Shown here one piece after another: positions 26,051-35,035 of a stretch of DNA of 39,239 nt. The number at the start of each line of letters is the position of its first letter. The first letter of the stretch is position 1. The position numbers and the translations under genes are program-made. Origin of the DNA: Planctomycetota bacterium (GTDB taxonomy: Bacteria > Planctomycetota > Phycisphaerae > Phycisphaerales > SM1A02); contig JAPLMU010000038.1 of the NCBI GenBank assembly GCA_026386795.1, positions 1-39,239 on the forward strand. Reading direction: 5' to 3'. The notes under the pieces were generated by a model. It did no database searches. It worked only from the letters and a program-made list of their open reading frames with translations, and had not been told where the DNA came from.

Positions 26051-28078
26051 ATGCCTATTGCCACTCTCACCAACGTCCGTTACGGCTTCGGCACCCACAT
26101 CGTGCTCGATGGCGCCACTGTATCTATCGAACCTGGCGAGAAAGTTGGCCTTGTCGGTCGCAATGGTGGCGGCAAGAGCACGCTCATGAAGTTGATCGCC
26201 GGTCTGTGGCAAGTGGAGTTCGGATCCCTTGCTTTGGCACGAGGCACGCGCGTTGGCTATCTCGCGCAGGACCCAAAGCTAGAACCAACGGACACGCTTC
26301 GCCATGCTGCCGCGCGTGCGTTCGAGCACCTTGACAGCCTGCATCGCCAGATGGAAGAAATTTACGAGTTGATGGCCAAGCCGGACGCGGACATCGACAT
26401 TCTGATGAAGCGTCAAGTAAAGATCGAAGAAGAGATCGAACGCGCGGGCGGATACGCGATTGATCACAAGATTGACGAGACGCTGCACGGCCTGGGCTTC
26501 ACCGATGAACAATTCTCTGTGTTGGTTTCCAAGATGTCGGGCGGCCAGCGCGCGCGCGTTGGACTTGCACGGCTGTTGCTCGAGCAGCCTGATATCTTGC
26601 TGCTTGATGAACCAACCAACCATTTGGATATCGAAGGCCGCCGTTGGCTAGAGAATTTCCTAGCCAACGAGTACCCCGGCGCCGTGCTCGTGGTGAGCCA
26701 TGATCGGCGGCTCCTTGATACGGTGGTGCACCGAATCATTGAGGTGGACCAAGGTCGCATTATTGAATATCCCGGTAATTATCGCGATTTCATCAACCTT
26801 CGACGCGAGCGCATGATGAACAGCCAGCGCAGCCACGAGAAGCAACTCGGGAAGATCCGCGCCGAAGAGCAGTACATCCTGAAGTACAAGGCTGGCCAGC
26901 GAGCCAAGCAAGCACGCGGACGCGAAACACGCCTTGAGCGCTTCAAGCGCGATGAACTGGTGGATCGTCCAGCTGAACTCGATGTGATGAGTCTCGAACT
27001 TCCCAAAGCACCCCGCGTCGGCGATTATGTCATGCGCGGTGCGGGCCTTTCAAAGCGATACGGCGACAAAGTGCTCTTCACTGAGTTGGATTTTGCAATC
27101 AAGCCCCTCGATCGCATCGGAATCGTTGGCCCCAACGGCGCTGGCAAGACCACGCTCGTGCGCGCGCTGCTCGGCGATCTTGAGCCGGATGCAGGCGAAC
27201 TCAAAGTAAGCCCGCAGATGAAGGTCGGCTACTTCCGGCAGACGCAGGAACACATTGACCCAATGCTGACGGTGTGGGAATACCTGCAGCGCGTGATTGC
27301 TTCCAACGAGGGCGGACTGCGCGCGAGTGAGCAACAGGCGCGCAACCTTGCGGGAGCGTTCCTGTTCTCTGGCCCCGAGCAGGAAAAGTGCGTTGGCAAT
27401 CTCTCTGGTGGCGAGCGCGGCCGGATGGTGATTGCTGGAATTGTCAGCGCGGCAAACAACCTGATTGTCTTGGATGAGCCGACCAACCACTTGGACATTC
27501 CCAGCGCCGAACGCCTAGAAACTGCCCTTTCCATGGACCCAAAGGATGGCGGCTATGACGGCGCGCTCATTCTCATTAGCCATGATCGCGCACTTCTTTC
27601 GGCGTGCTGTGACCGACTGCTGATCTTGGATGGCGAAGGCAATGCCCGCGACTTTGACGGCGGCTGGGATGAGTGGGAAGCGAAGGAAGCCGAAGAGCGT
27701 TCGCAACGCGAGGCGGTTGAACGCGCTGCTGTCGATCGCGAGAAGGCGAAGGCTGAGCAACGCGCCCGACCCGAGCAGTCTGGCAAGAACGCTTCCGGAA
27801 ACAAAGGTTCCACAAACAACACCAACAAGGGCGCTGCTGGTTCAAAGGGATCATCGAGCGCCACGGCCGGTGATCCAAAGATCGCACGCATGAACCTTGA
27901 ACAGATCGAGGCGCGTATCACTGCTATCGAGACGCGCACGCGCGCCATTGATACCGATCTCATGAATCCCAAGGTCTACGCCGATTCCGCCAAGTCGCGC
28001 ACGCTCACCCAGGAACGCGAACGGCTCCAGCAAGAGCTGGAGCCGCTGGAGTTTGAGTGGAGCCGACGGAGCGAGTAA
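26051..28078 (+). CDS. ABC-F family ATPase (ribosome-associated type)
   Basis: 675 residues with two ABC domains and no membrane segments. The first has Walker A GRNGGGKST, signature SGGQRARVGLA and DEPTNHLD; the second has GPNGAGKTT, LSGGERGRMVI and DEPTNHLDI. Between them lies the ABC-F linker (~250-320, ERMMNSQRSHEKQLGKIRAEE, rich in Lys/Arg). The C-terminal ~110 residues comprise a low-complexity Lys/Gly/Ser/Asn segment and a coiled coil (LEQIEARITAIETR..ERLQQELEPLEFEW), as in Uup-like members. ABC-F proteins bind the ribosomal E site and rescue or tune translation. All catalytic motifs are intact. The stop codon directly abuts that of the convergent anti-sigma gene. Confidence 0.93.
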   Translation: MPIATLTNVRYGFGTHIVLDGATVSIEPGEKVGLVGRNGGGKSTLMKLIAGLWQVEFGSLALARGTRVGYLAQDPKLEPTDTLRHAAARAFEHLDSLHRQMEEIYELMAKPDADIDILMKRQVKIEEEIERAGGYAIDHKIDETLHGLGFTDEQFSVLVSKMSGGQRARVGLARLLLEQPDILLLDEPTNHLDIEGRRWLENFLANEYPGAVLVVSHDRRLLDTVVHRIIEVDQGRIIEYPGNYRDFINLRRERMMNSQRSHEKQLGKIRAEEQYILKYKAGQRAKQARGRETRLERFKRDELVDRPAELDVMSLELPKAPRVGDYVMRGAGLSKRYGDKVLFTELDFAIKPLDRIGIVGPNGAGKTTLVRALLGDLEPDAGELKVSPQMKVGYFRQTQEHIDPMLTVWEYLQRVIASNEGGLRASEQQARNLAGAFLFSGPEQEKCVGNLSGGERGRMVIAGIVSAANNLIVLDEPTNHLDIPSAERLETALSMDPKDGGYDGALILISHDRALLSACCDRLLILDGEGNARDFDGGWDEWEAKEAEERSQREAVERAAVDREKAKAEQRARPEQSGKNASGNKGSTNNTNKGAAGSKGSSSATAGDPKIARMNLEQIEARITAIETRTRAIDTDLMNPKVYADSAKSRTLTQERERLQQELEPLEFEWSRRSE

Positions 28079-29002
28079 TCAGCTACTCATGACGACGTCG
28101 CCGGAACTATTCACCAGTTCGAGCGTGCCGGACTTCAGTAGCGTTTCAATGTTGCTGTCCACATGGAATTCTGCTCCCCAAATGGTCCGCGCCGCGGTGA
28201 ATGTGGCCACGTCGACACTCGGGGATCCAATTGCTGACCGAACGCGCAATGTGTAAGAACCTCTTTTCACGCCGACTGCCAACACCATCACCGTGTCAGT
28301 TACGGCGTCGACAGCCACCGTGAGTGTTCCCGAATTCATTGTGGCGGACGCGTCAGTACTGCGTAGACCACGCAGATAACTCGGCGACTCGAATCGCTGC
28401 AACGCGCCCGGGTGACCCAAGGCCTCAAAGATCTGCGCTGGCGCCGCGGCGCCGAGTGCGTACTCCGAGACCTTCAGCGCGAACCCACTGCTCATCAACT
28501 GGAAGACCAGCGCCACCGACAACGCCGCCGTCAGCGCGATCGACGCAGCACGCCAGTAGTACGAACTGATCGTGAACCGCTCCACATCTTTCCGGAGCGC
28601 GGCAAGTTCCATCGCCTGTTCAATCAAGTCCTTGGTATCAACTGACCGAGCTACACGGCGTCCGCCGCGCGATCCCATCCGGCCAATCAGCGCGATCGGT
28701 GCAAATTGTGATTCTTGTTGCTCCACTGCAGTCATGACGCGCGTGAGCGTTTGCAGTTTCAACTCGGGCGACGGCTCCTCAGTGGCCAGGAACGCCGGAT
28801 CAGAAACGGCCGCGGCCTGCACCACACGCAAGTCCGCCTGCATCGCAGCCGGGGCATCGCGGAAGGCGCGGTCAAACTGTGCCGCATCAACATCATCAAG
28901 CAACCCTAACGCGTCCAACACTGCGAGCGCGCGCAGATCAGTACCGCGACCACTATCGGAGGCGGGTCTGTCACTTGGATTGTTGCCATCACTGAACTGC
29001 AT
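28079..29002 (-). CDS. Transmembrane anti-sigma factor (RskA-like)
   Basis: 307 residues. The cytoplasmic part (1-148) starts with an acidic/Ala-rich helical segment (LRALAVLDALGLLDDVDAAQFDRAFRD, ~23-49), the style of the sigma-binding domain in SigK-type anti-sigma factors. One membrane helix lies at ~150-172 (WRAASIALTAALSVALVFQLM). The external part (~175-307) is beta-rich and ends VNSSGDVVMSS, as in RskA C-terminal domains (GTLELVNSSG). It lies 54 bases after the ECF sigma gene on the same strand, the usual pairing. Release probably requires proteolysis of the membrane protein. No zinc-binding HxxxCxxC motif is present. Confidence 0.85.
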   Translation of the reverse strand: MQFSDGNNPSDRPASDSGRGTDLRALAVLDALGLLDDVDAAQFDRAFRDAPAAMQADLRVVQAAAVSDPAFLATEEPSPELKLQTLTRVMTAVEQQESQFAPIALIGRMGSRGGRRVARSVDTKDLIEQAMELAALRKDVERFTISSYYWRAASIALTAALSVALVFQLMSSGFALKVSEYALGAAAPAQIFEALGHPGALQRFESPSYLRGLRSTDASATMNSGTLTVAVDAVTDTVMVLAVGVKRGSYTLRVRSAIGSPSVDVATFTAARTIWGAEFHVDSNIETLLKSGTLELVNSSGDVVMSS

Positions 29003-29056
29003 TGAAATCCCCTTTGTTGCTGTGGATTCATTCGCAGACCAGACTCGGTCGGCTCC

Positions 29057-29641
29057 TCATGCCGAAGAATCTTGCCCGTGATTTTTGTTATCAGACATTA
29101 ATCGGTCACGCAGTCGAGCAAGTCCTCGGCTGAGCGCACTCTTGATCGTCCCGAGCGGCGCGCCGAGCTGCTCACTGACCTCGCGGAGCGTGAAACCTTG
29201 GATGTACGTTCGCTCAATGACCACGCGTTGCAGTTCGGGCAGTTCCGCCACTCGGCGTTGCAGGATCTCAAGATCGTGATTTCCACCCGGGTCGCGCGGT
29301 GGCATCACTACTGGGCCAAGGAAATCGACCGACGAATCAAGCCCCAATTGCTCAGGACGGGCGCTCTTTCGGCGCAATCGATCGATCAGGTGCCGCCGGG
29401 TGATCAGCATGACCCACGTGACAAGTTTGGCGCGATTGGGGTCAAACCGGTCGGCGGTCTGCCAAAGCCGGATGAACGTCTCCTGAACCGCATCCTCCGC
29501 CTCAGCCCGAGATGGCATGATTTGCCGCGACGTTTTGTAGACCAACCCGACAAAGCGGTCATACAGCTCAGCCATCGCCGCTTCGTCACCCTCTCCTACC
29601 TTCTGCATCAGAAGCCAGTCATTGTGTTCGGCGGGTTCCAA
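29057..29641 (-). CDS. ECF sigma factor (SigK-like)
   Basis: 194 residues. Region 2 (~22-88) has the core-binding and -10-recognition helices (LYDRFVGLVYKTSRQIM, AEDAVQETFIRLW, WVMLITRRHLIDRLRR). Region 4 (~132-182) ends with the helix-turn-helix TLREVSEQLGAPLGTIKSALSRGLARLR. The linker is short, as in group 4 sigma factors. Paired with the downstream membrane anti-sigma gene. An 11-bp-spaced direct repeat lies upstream at 29727-29746 and may be a control site. Confidence 0.93.
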   Translation of the reverse strand: MEPAEHNDWLLMQKVGEGDEAAMAELYDRFVGLVYKTSRQIMPSRAEAEDAVQETFIRLWQTADRFDPNRAKLVTWVMLITRRHLIDRLRRKSARPEQLGLDSSVDFLGPVVMPPRDPGGNHDLEILQRRVAELPELQRVVIERTYIQGFTLREVSEQLGAPLGTIKSALSRGLARLRDRLMSDNKNHGQDSSA

Positions 29642-29726
29642 GGGGCCTCCCTTCCAGAAGTGGCGTTGACGGGGCAGACAACACAGAGTGTGCTTCGAAC
29701 TCTCGGGGATTGGGACATGATTCCGC

Positions 29727-29746
29727 CAGAATTCGTTCAGAATTCG
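29727..29746. promoter_or_regulatory. 11-bp-phased direct repeat upstream of the ECF sigma gene
   Basis: CAGAATTCG occurs twice (29727-29735 and 29738-29746) with a two-base spacer, i.e. one helical turn apart. It lies in the 182-base gap between the divergent sigma and pseudopilin genes, about 90 bases from each. A regulator dimer could bind here; this is inference only. Confidence 0.4.
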
Positions 29747-29823
29747 ATTGAGTTTCGCTCAGAAGGTGGCAAACTACCCTTGGCTGACACTGTGCGTCCA
29801 CCCAGCCGTGTGCGAAATACGCG

Positions 29824-30621
29824 ATGACCAGGAACTCAGGTCTCCCATATTCGTCGTTCATCAAGCCGTCTCACAGCGGCACGAGGGGTCGCGTTGGCTT
29901 CACCGTCATTGAACTGATCGTGTGCATGGGCGTGGTGGCGATCATGTGCGGAATCCTGCTGCCGTCCTTGCGTGCGGCGCGCGAGACGTCACTGCGACTC
30001 CGCTGCCAGTGCAACATGCACGAGATCGGCATTGCCATCAGCGCTTATGGCATCCAGTCTGACAGCCGCGTGCCGCCGAGCAACAATGTGATCGGCGCGG
30101 CCCCGGCGCGGCAAGAGCTCATGGCCGCGCGTTTGCAAATCGGTGGCGCAGCTGGTCCAACTGGTTGGGACGGTCTTGGAATCTTGGTCAAGGGCGGATA
30201 CATCGGCGACTGCCGGTGCCTGTACTGCGCGAGCCACCACGGCGAGCATTCATTTGATCGCTACGCGGCTGACTACGAGCAGAAGGATTCCGCTGGCGTC
30301 CAGATCTACACGAACTATCAATACTCCGGTCACATCCGTCGACAAATTGCCGACGGCCTGCAAGCGCGCGAAACACCCATCACCCTCGACTCTGGCAGCG
30401 GTGTACTTCTACTGACAGACGGATTGCGAACGCGCGGTGATTTCAATCACGTCACCGGTCTCAATCGCATGTTCGCCGACCTGAGCATTGAGTGGTGGGC
30501 TGATACCGGAAATCAACTGCGCAACCAGATCCCGGAGAGTGCTCTCGCCGCGGGCGCGTCATCAGCAGCGTTCCAGTCGATTTGGGATGAAATCACCCCG
30601 CCATCAGCAGAGACGCCATGA
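29824..30621 (+). CDS. Type II secretion pseudopilin / prepilin-like protein
   Basis: 265 residues with a 24-residue basic leader and the prepilin cleavage motif G-FTVIELIVCMG (cleavage after Gly25; Phe at +1, Glu at +5), followed by a ~20-residue hydrophobic helix. The soluble part has the planctomycete-style layout with a CRCLYCASHHGEH cluster at ~135-147 and GLNRMFADLSIEWWAD near the end (a common H-x-G-x-N..FxDGSV-like site). Many such single pseudopilins exist in this phylum without an adjacent secretion operon, and none is seen here. Confidence 0.85.
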   Translation: MTRNSGLPYSSFIKPSHSGTRGRVGFTVIELIVCMGVVAIMCGILLPSLRAARETSLRLRCQCNMHEIGIAISAYGIQSDSRVPPSNNVIGAAPARQELMAARLQIGGAAGPTGWDGLGILVKGGYIGDCRCLYCASHHGEHSFDRYAADYEQKDSAGVQIYTNYQYSGHIRRQIADGLQARETPITLDSGSGVLLLTDGLRTRGDFNHVTGLNRMFADLSIEWWADTGNQLRNQIPESALAAGASSAAFQSIWDEITPPSAETP

Positions 30622-30679
30622 CGGCCTGACGCGCAGCGCGGGCTCGCATGACGCACTGCTATTCAAAGGTCATTGACAC

Positions 30680-31684
30680 TCAACGATCGCCACGGGGAAC
30701 CGCCAACACACCTTGTTGTGCGCGATGCTCGCTGAATCCCAAGTCAAATGTGCGATATCCGCGCCATCCAAGCCGAGGGCCCGCCAGCATCTGATCGATC
30801 CGCAACAGCGCCCACGGACGCTCAAACGTGCACAGCCAACCACTCGCGCGCCATGGCGGCGCAGGCGTGCACCCGTTGGCTAGTTCTTCAATCACCACGC
30901 TGCCGGGCGTGCAGTTGAAGTCGCCAAGAACGATGTCAGGTTGCGCCGGCAACGCCACGCGCTGCAGCACTTTATGCACGGCATTCGCCAAGTGACCGCG
31001 CGCCACCCACGGAGCGGACGGCATGTCGACCACAAGAATTCGAATCGGCACACCGGAAGGCGACTGCACCACCATCCACGCGAGCCACACCGTACCGATC
31101 CGCGCGATCGATTCGCGACACAGAACGTGGCACTCGATGATAGGAAGGCGCGAAGCAATCGCGACAACTCCAAGATCAACGCCGCGCATCCCCTCCGGCA
31201 TCCATGCGTCGCGCGCAGCGGAGCGCAACATTGAGCCAGGGCCACTGATGATCGTCACATCTCCCATCACTCCCGCGAGCGCGCGGCCGCATGCAAGCGC
31301 GTTGTCACCGGGCCACTGCGGATTCCAATGAGTGATGACCACATCATCGGCTGTGACTGAAGCGGCTATTGGGCTCCAACCAACATCATGTCGAAGGAAC
31401 CGTCCCGCACTCCACACCGCGACCACAGTCAGTGCAATGAACAATGCGCGTGCCGGCCGGCGTGATCCGAAAGAACGCCGCGCCATCCACGCAGCGAAAG
31501 CAAACACAATGAACATCACCCACGCTGGAACCCAGAACACGCACTGGCTCCACAACCACTGATCACGCGCGATCTGCGCGGCAACCCACACAACCGCAAC
31601 GACTGACACTGGCAGCACCACGCTCACCGCAAGCGCGAATGCCCATCCGACAACCGATCGCATTCGTGTCCGACGCGATCTCAC
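30680..31684 (-). CDS. Membrane endonuclease/exonuclease/phosphatase-family protein
   Basis: About 334 residues from the GTG at 31684, which overlaps the upstream stop (GTGA); an ATG at 31663 is an alternative. Three N-terminal helices (~10-100 span) anchor a soluble domain. The C-terminal EEP domain shows ILVVDMPSAPW, PDIVLGDFNCTPGS (metal and catalytic Asp/Asn), RIDQML and FSEHRAQQ (catalytic His). The early Glu motif is not obvious: VVITHWNPQWPG replaces the usual (N)xNxxxxN region. Related proteins hydrolyse phosphodiesters in nucleic acids, lipids or sugars; the target is unknown. Confidence 0.8.
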   Translation of the reverse strand: MRSRRTRMRSVVGWAFALAVSVVLPVSVVAVVWVAAQIARDQWLWSQCVFWVPAWVMFIVFAFAAWMARRSFGSRRPARALFIALTVVAVWSAGRFLRHDVGWSPIAASVTADDVVITHWNPQWPGDNALACGRALAGVMGDVTIISGPGSMLRSAARDAWMPEGMRGVDLGVVAIASRLPIIECHVLCRESIARIGTVWLAWMVVQSPSGVPIRILVVDMPSAPWVARGHLANAVHKVLQRVALPAQPDIVLGDFNCTPGSVVIEELANGCTPAPPWRASGWLCTFERPWALLRIDQMLAGPRLGWRGYRTFDLGFSEHRAQQGVLAVPRGDR

Positions 31685-32772
31685 GCCGGTACCGCTCCCG
31701 CGAGTGCGGCAATCGCTGGCAATACCCGTGCTTCTAAGCCACGCGCAGTGCACACGATGCCAACATTCGCAGCCAATGTTTCGCCATGCGAGAAATCAAG
31801 CGGACGTCCATGCGCATCAGTGATGCACGCGCCGGCAACTTCCGCGATCAACGTTCCAGATGCGTGATCCCAGATGCACTCCGAATGCCCGGGTGCGCGC
31901 GGCATGCGAATCACAAGATCAGCATCGCCGCGCGCTAACAGCGCGTACTTACATTGACTGTCCATTTCCTGATTCGTAAATGAACCGATCGTTGCGATAC
32001 ATGGCTCGAGCCGCGATGGAAATGCGTTCTTGCTTCGATTCAATGAACGCGCCCAACGCACCGTGGAGCCGTTCCAGGCGTCGACTGTTAATCGCGACTG
32101 CGCCGCGCCCGATGCATCGCACTCGAATGCGCCCACTCCGAGCGCCGCCGCGTAAATCACACCGGGCCCGTCCGTATGCACCGATAGGTCACCGCGCGGG
32201 CCCATGCGTGGGCAGCCCAAGACGCCGATCGTGGCGCGGCTTCCTTCAATGCGCGCAAGACACACTGAACATTGCATGCCAAGGAGAAATCCTTTCGTCC
32301 CATCAATTGGGTCGATGGTCCAATACGGCTCGCCAGCGCGTGGCTCATCACCATCGATCGCGCGCAGTGCGGCGGCGCGGTCGCGCCAACCGAGCATGCT
32401 GCGAATGGCATCGACGACGAGGCGTTCAACATCCGGGCGTCCGCTGGTTGCCAACACGTCGGCATGCTCTTCACCCAAGAGCGGCACACGTCCGTCGACA
32501 GAGCGGGCGCGCAGCCCTGCCACCACGAGCGCCTGCAACACATAGTCAGCGGCGGTGACTGGCGAACCGTCGCCCTTCTCAATGGGCGGGACCGATGCCA
32601 ATGTTGCACCCAAGAGTCGGGCGGCGGGAAGCGCGGGAACCACGGCGGCGATCGCATCGGCCAAGGGGCTGCCGGTGGGAATCTGCGCGGAGGCATTCGA
32701 GGCGGAGTTCTGGGCGAAGTTCTTGGGGGACTTCTGAGCGGAGTTCTGGGAACGGTCCTGGGAGCGTGTCAT
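31681..32772 (-). CDS. HAL2/CysQ-like 3'(2'),5'-bisphosphate nucleotidase (inositol-monophosphatase family)
   Basis: 363 residues from the ATG at 32772. The N-terminal ~30 residues are a Ser/Asn/Gln/Ala-rich run (QNSAQKSPKNFAQNSASNAS) encoded by a degenerate repeat. The catalytic domain then shows GDGSPVTAADYVLQ, LLGEEHAD, WTIDPIDGTKGF (metal-binding Asp cluster) and HSECIWDHASG, all family signatures. The wording resembles HAL2-type PAP phosphatases (KYALLARGDADLVIRMP) more than inositol monophosphatase. Role is probably turnover of 3'-phosphoadenosine phosphates from sulfate metabolism. It is the first gene of a two-gene unit with the EEP protein. Confidence 0.87.
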   Translation of the reverse strand: MTRSQDRSQNSAQKSPKNFAQNSASNASAQIPTGSPLADAIAAVVPALPAARLLGATLASVPPIEKGDGSPVTAADYVLQALVVAGLRARSVDGRVPLLGEEHADVLATSGRPDVERLVVDAIRSMLGWRDRAAALRAIDGDEPRAGEPYWTIDPIDGTKGFLLGMQCSVCLARIEGSRATIGVLGCPRMGPRGDLSVHTDGPGVIYAAALGVGAFECDASGAAQSRLTVDAWNGSTVRWARSLNRSKNAFPSRLEPCIATIGSFTNQEMDSQCKYALLARGDADLVIRMPRAPGHSECIWDHASGTLIAEVAGACITDAHGRPLDFSHGETLAANVGIVCTARGLEARVLPAIAALAGAVPA

Positions 32773-32900
32773 GGGGGTCGCGGATGCTAGAGGGAAGCGC
32801 ACCTGCACCGTGTGCTGCCAGAACGGCAGATCGATACGGCCAGTACGCCGAATAGGACAGGAAATCGACCCACCACGGCCTCGATTGACCCCCAACGGAC

Positions 32901-32916
32901 TGGCACGCGGGTTGCT
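32901..32916 (+). promoter_or_regulatory. Candidate sigma-54 promoter upstream of dnaK
   Basis: TGGCAC (32901-32906), five bases, TTGC (32912-32915) then T match the -24/-12 consensus (TGGCAC-N5-TTGCW) at all conserved positions, including the required GG and GC. The start point would be near 32927, about 70 bases before the dnaK ATG. No CIRCE inverted repeat was seen in this gap. Enhancer sites and RpoN activity are not shown here. Confidence 0.55.
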
Positions 32917-32996
32917 TTAACACCCTCGAGCGCGGGCATCCGCCCCCTCCCCCCCCACCGCACGAACCAACTCCCACGAAAGGGACTCAACTCACT

Positions 32997-34913
32997 ATGT
33001 CAACCAAATCAATCATCATCGGCATCGACCTCGGCACCACCAACAGCGTGGTCGCGGTCATGGAAGGCTCCCAGCCCAAGGTCATCATCAACTCGGTCGG
33101 CCAGCGCACCACCCCCTCGGTCGTCGGCTTCACCGAGAAGGGCGAGCGGCTCGTCGGTCAAATCGCCAAGCATCAGCAGATCACCAATCCAACCAACACT
33201 GTCTTCAGCATCAAGCGCTTCATGGGTCGTCGCCACAGCGAAGTGGGCCACGAAGAGAAGTTGGTGCCGTACGCCATCAAGGGCGCACCCGATGAACTAG
33301 TGAAAGTTGCCATCCGCGGCAAGGACTACACGCCGCCGGAAATCTCCGCCATGATCTTGGCTGACCTCAAGCGTCAGGCCGAAGAGTTCCTTGGCGAAAC
33401 CGTCACCCGCGCCGTCATCACTGTGCCCGCGTACTTCAACGACGCGCAACGTCAAGCCACCAAGGACGCTGGCGAAGTTGCCGGCCTCAAGGTTGAGCGC
33501 ATCATCAATGAGCCAACGGCCGCGGCACTCGCCTACGGTCTTGAGAAGAAGACCAACGCGAAGATCGCTGTGTTCGACCTCGGCGGCGGAACGTTCGATG
33601 TGTCCATCTTGGACATTTCCGACGGCGTGTTCGAAGTGCTCTCCACGAACGGTGACACTCACCTCGGTGGCGATGACTTCGATCAGAAGCTCATCGACTT
33701 CTTGGCCGAGGACTTCCGCAAGAAGGAAGGCATTGATGTCCGCAAGGATCCAATGGCTCTGCAGCGCCTGAAGGAAGCTGCCGAGAAGGCCAAGATTGAA
33801 CTCTCCACTCAGGTGGAGACCACCGTCAACTTGCCATTCATCACTGCGGACCAGAACGGTCCGAAGCACTTGCAAGTCACGCTAACCCGCGCCAAGTTTG
33901 AAGAACTCTGCAAGGATCTGTTCGAACGCCTTGCTGCGCCGTGCGAGAAGGCGCTTGCTGATGCAAAGCTCAAGCCGTCCGACGTGCAAGAGATCGTCAT
34001 GGTTGGTGGTTCGATTCGCATCCCCAAGGTGCAGGAACTCGCCAAGAAGATCTTCCACACGGACAATCTTGACAAGAGCATTAATCCTGACGAAGTGGTC
34101 GCTATCGGCGCGGCGATTCAGGGCGGCGTGCTCATGGGCGATGTGAAGAACGTGGTGCTCCTTGATATCACCCCACTGTCGCTCGGCGTTGAAACGCTCG
34201 GCGGTGTGATGACCAAGCTCATCGAACGCAACACGACCATCCCAACCTCGAAGAAAGAGATCTTCTCCACTGCGCAGGACAATCAGAACGCCGTGACGAT
34301 CGTGGTGCTGCAAGGCGAGCGCCAAATGGCTGCAGACAATCGCGTCCTGGGACGCTTCGACCTGCAAGGCATTGCAGCCGCACCGCGCGGCGTGCCGCAA
34401 GTGGAAGTGGAATTCTCGTTGGACGCCAACGGCATCCTGAATGTCATGGCAACGGAGAAGGCGACTGGCAAGAAGCAGGAAATCAAGATCACCGGCTCGA
34501 GCGGTATCTCCAAGGACGAAGTGGAGCGCATGCGCAAGGATGCCGAAGATCACGCCACCGCCGACAAGGCGCGTCGCGAGCTCGTCGACACCAAGAATCG
34601 CGCGGAGCAGGTGGCGTACCAGGTCAAGAAGCAGCTCGAGGAGATGGGCGCGAAGGTGCCAGCCGAAAGCCGCAACAAGATTGAAAGTGCGATCAGCAAT
34701 CTTGAGGACAAGCTGAAGGGCGACGATCAAGCCGCCATCGAAGCTGCGCTCAACAACCTGATGAACGCCTCGGGCGAACTGCAGCAAGCTGCAGGTGCCG
34801 CGGGCGCAGGAGAACCTGGAGCTGCTGGCGGATCTGCCGGATCGTCCGAAGGTGGCCCCAAGAAGGACGACGTCATCGACGCCGAGTACGAAGTAACCGA
34901 CGAGAAGAAGTAA
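32997..34913 (+). CDS. dnaK: Molecular chaperone DnaK (Hsp70)
   Basis: 638 residues, normal length. The ATPase domain has [17 protein letters not shown] (phosphate 1), [50 protein letters not shown] (phosphate 2) and [10 protein letters not shown] (adenosine motif; Ile340 where Thr is usual). The linker [18 protein letters not shown] joins the substrate-binding domain, and the C-terminus ends in an Ala/Gly-rich lid and [15 protein letters not shown] lies ~12 bases before the ATG. There is no grpE or dnaJ beside it. A strong hairpin follows the stop. Confidence 0.97.
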   Translation: MSTKSIIIGIDLGTTNSVVAVMEGSQPKVIINSVGQRTTPSVVGFTEKGERLVGQIAKHQQITNPTNTVFSIKRFMGRRHSEVGHEEKLVPYAIKGAPDELVKVAIRGKDYTPPEISAMILADLKRQAEEFLGETVTRAVITVPAYFNDAQRQATKDAGEVAGLKVERIINEPTAAALAYGLEKKTNAKIAVFDLGGGTFDVSILDISDGVFEVLSTNGDTHLGGDDFDQKLIDFLAEDFRKKEGIDVRKDPMALQRLKEAAEKAKIELSTQVETTVNLPFITADQNGPKHLQVTLTRAKFEELCKDLFERLAAPCEKALADAKLKPSDVQEIVMVGGSIRIPKVQELAKKIFHTDNLDKSINPDEVVAIGAAIQGGVLMGDVKNVVLLDITPLSLGVETLGGVMTKLIERNTTIPTSKKEIFSTAQDNQNAVTIVVLQGERQMAADNRVLGRFDLQGIAAAPRGVPQVEVEFSLDANGILNVMATEKATGKKQEIKITGSSGISKDEVERMRKDAEDHATADKARRELVDTKNRAEQVAYQVKKQLEEMGAKVPAESRNKIESAISNLEDKLKGDDQAAIEAALNNLMNASGELQQAAGAAGAGEPGAAGGSAGSSEGGPKKDDVIDAEYEVTDEKK

Positions 34914-34921
34914 TTATGCGT

Positions 34922-34953
34922 GGCTAGCGGCAAGGCTCCCCTTGCCGCTAGCC
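34922..34953 (+). terminator. Perfect 14-bp hairpin after dnaK
   Basis: GGCTAGCGGCAAGG and CCTTGCCGCTAGCC pair without mismatch around a CTCC loop, eight bases after the dnaK stop. The following T content is modest (TGCATTGCTT), so termination may be partial; it could also stabilise the mRNA end. Confidence 0.7.
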
Positions 34954-35035
34954 TGCATTGCTTCGGTACCGCTCCGCACAGCCTGATGCGCAACTTCGCG
35001 CATCACGCCGACCCGGGCGCAACGCCGCATGCACC

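Noticed and set aside
32773-32996. CIRCE element before dnaK
   Set aside because: No TTAGCACTC-N9-GAGTGCTAA-like inverted repeat is present.
33882-34787. 301-codon minus-strand frame inside dnaK
   Set aside because: Shadow of dnaK; no own motifs.
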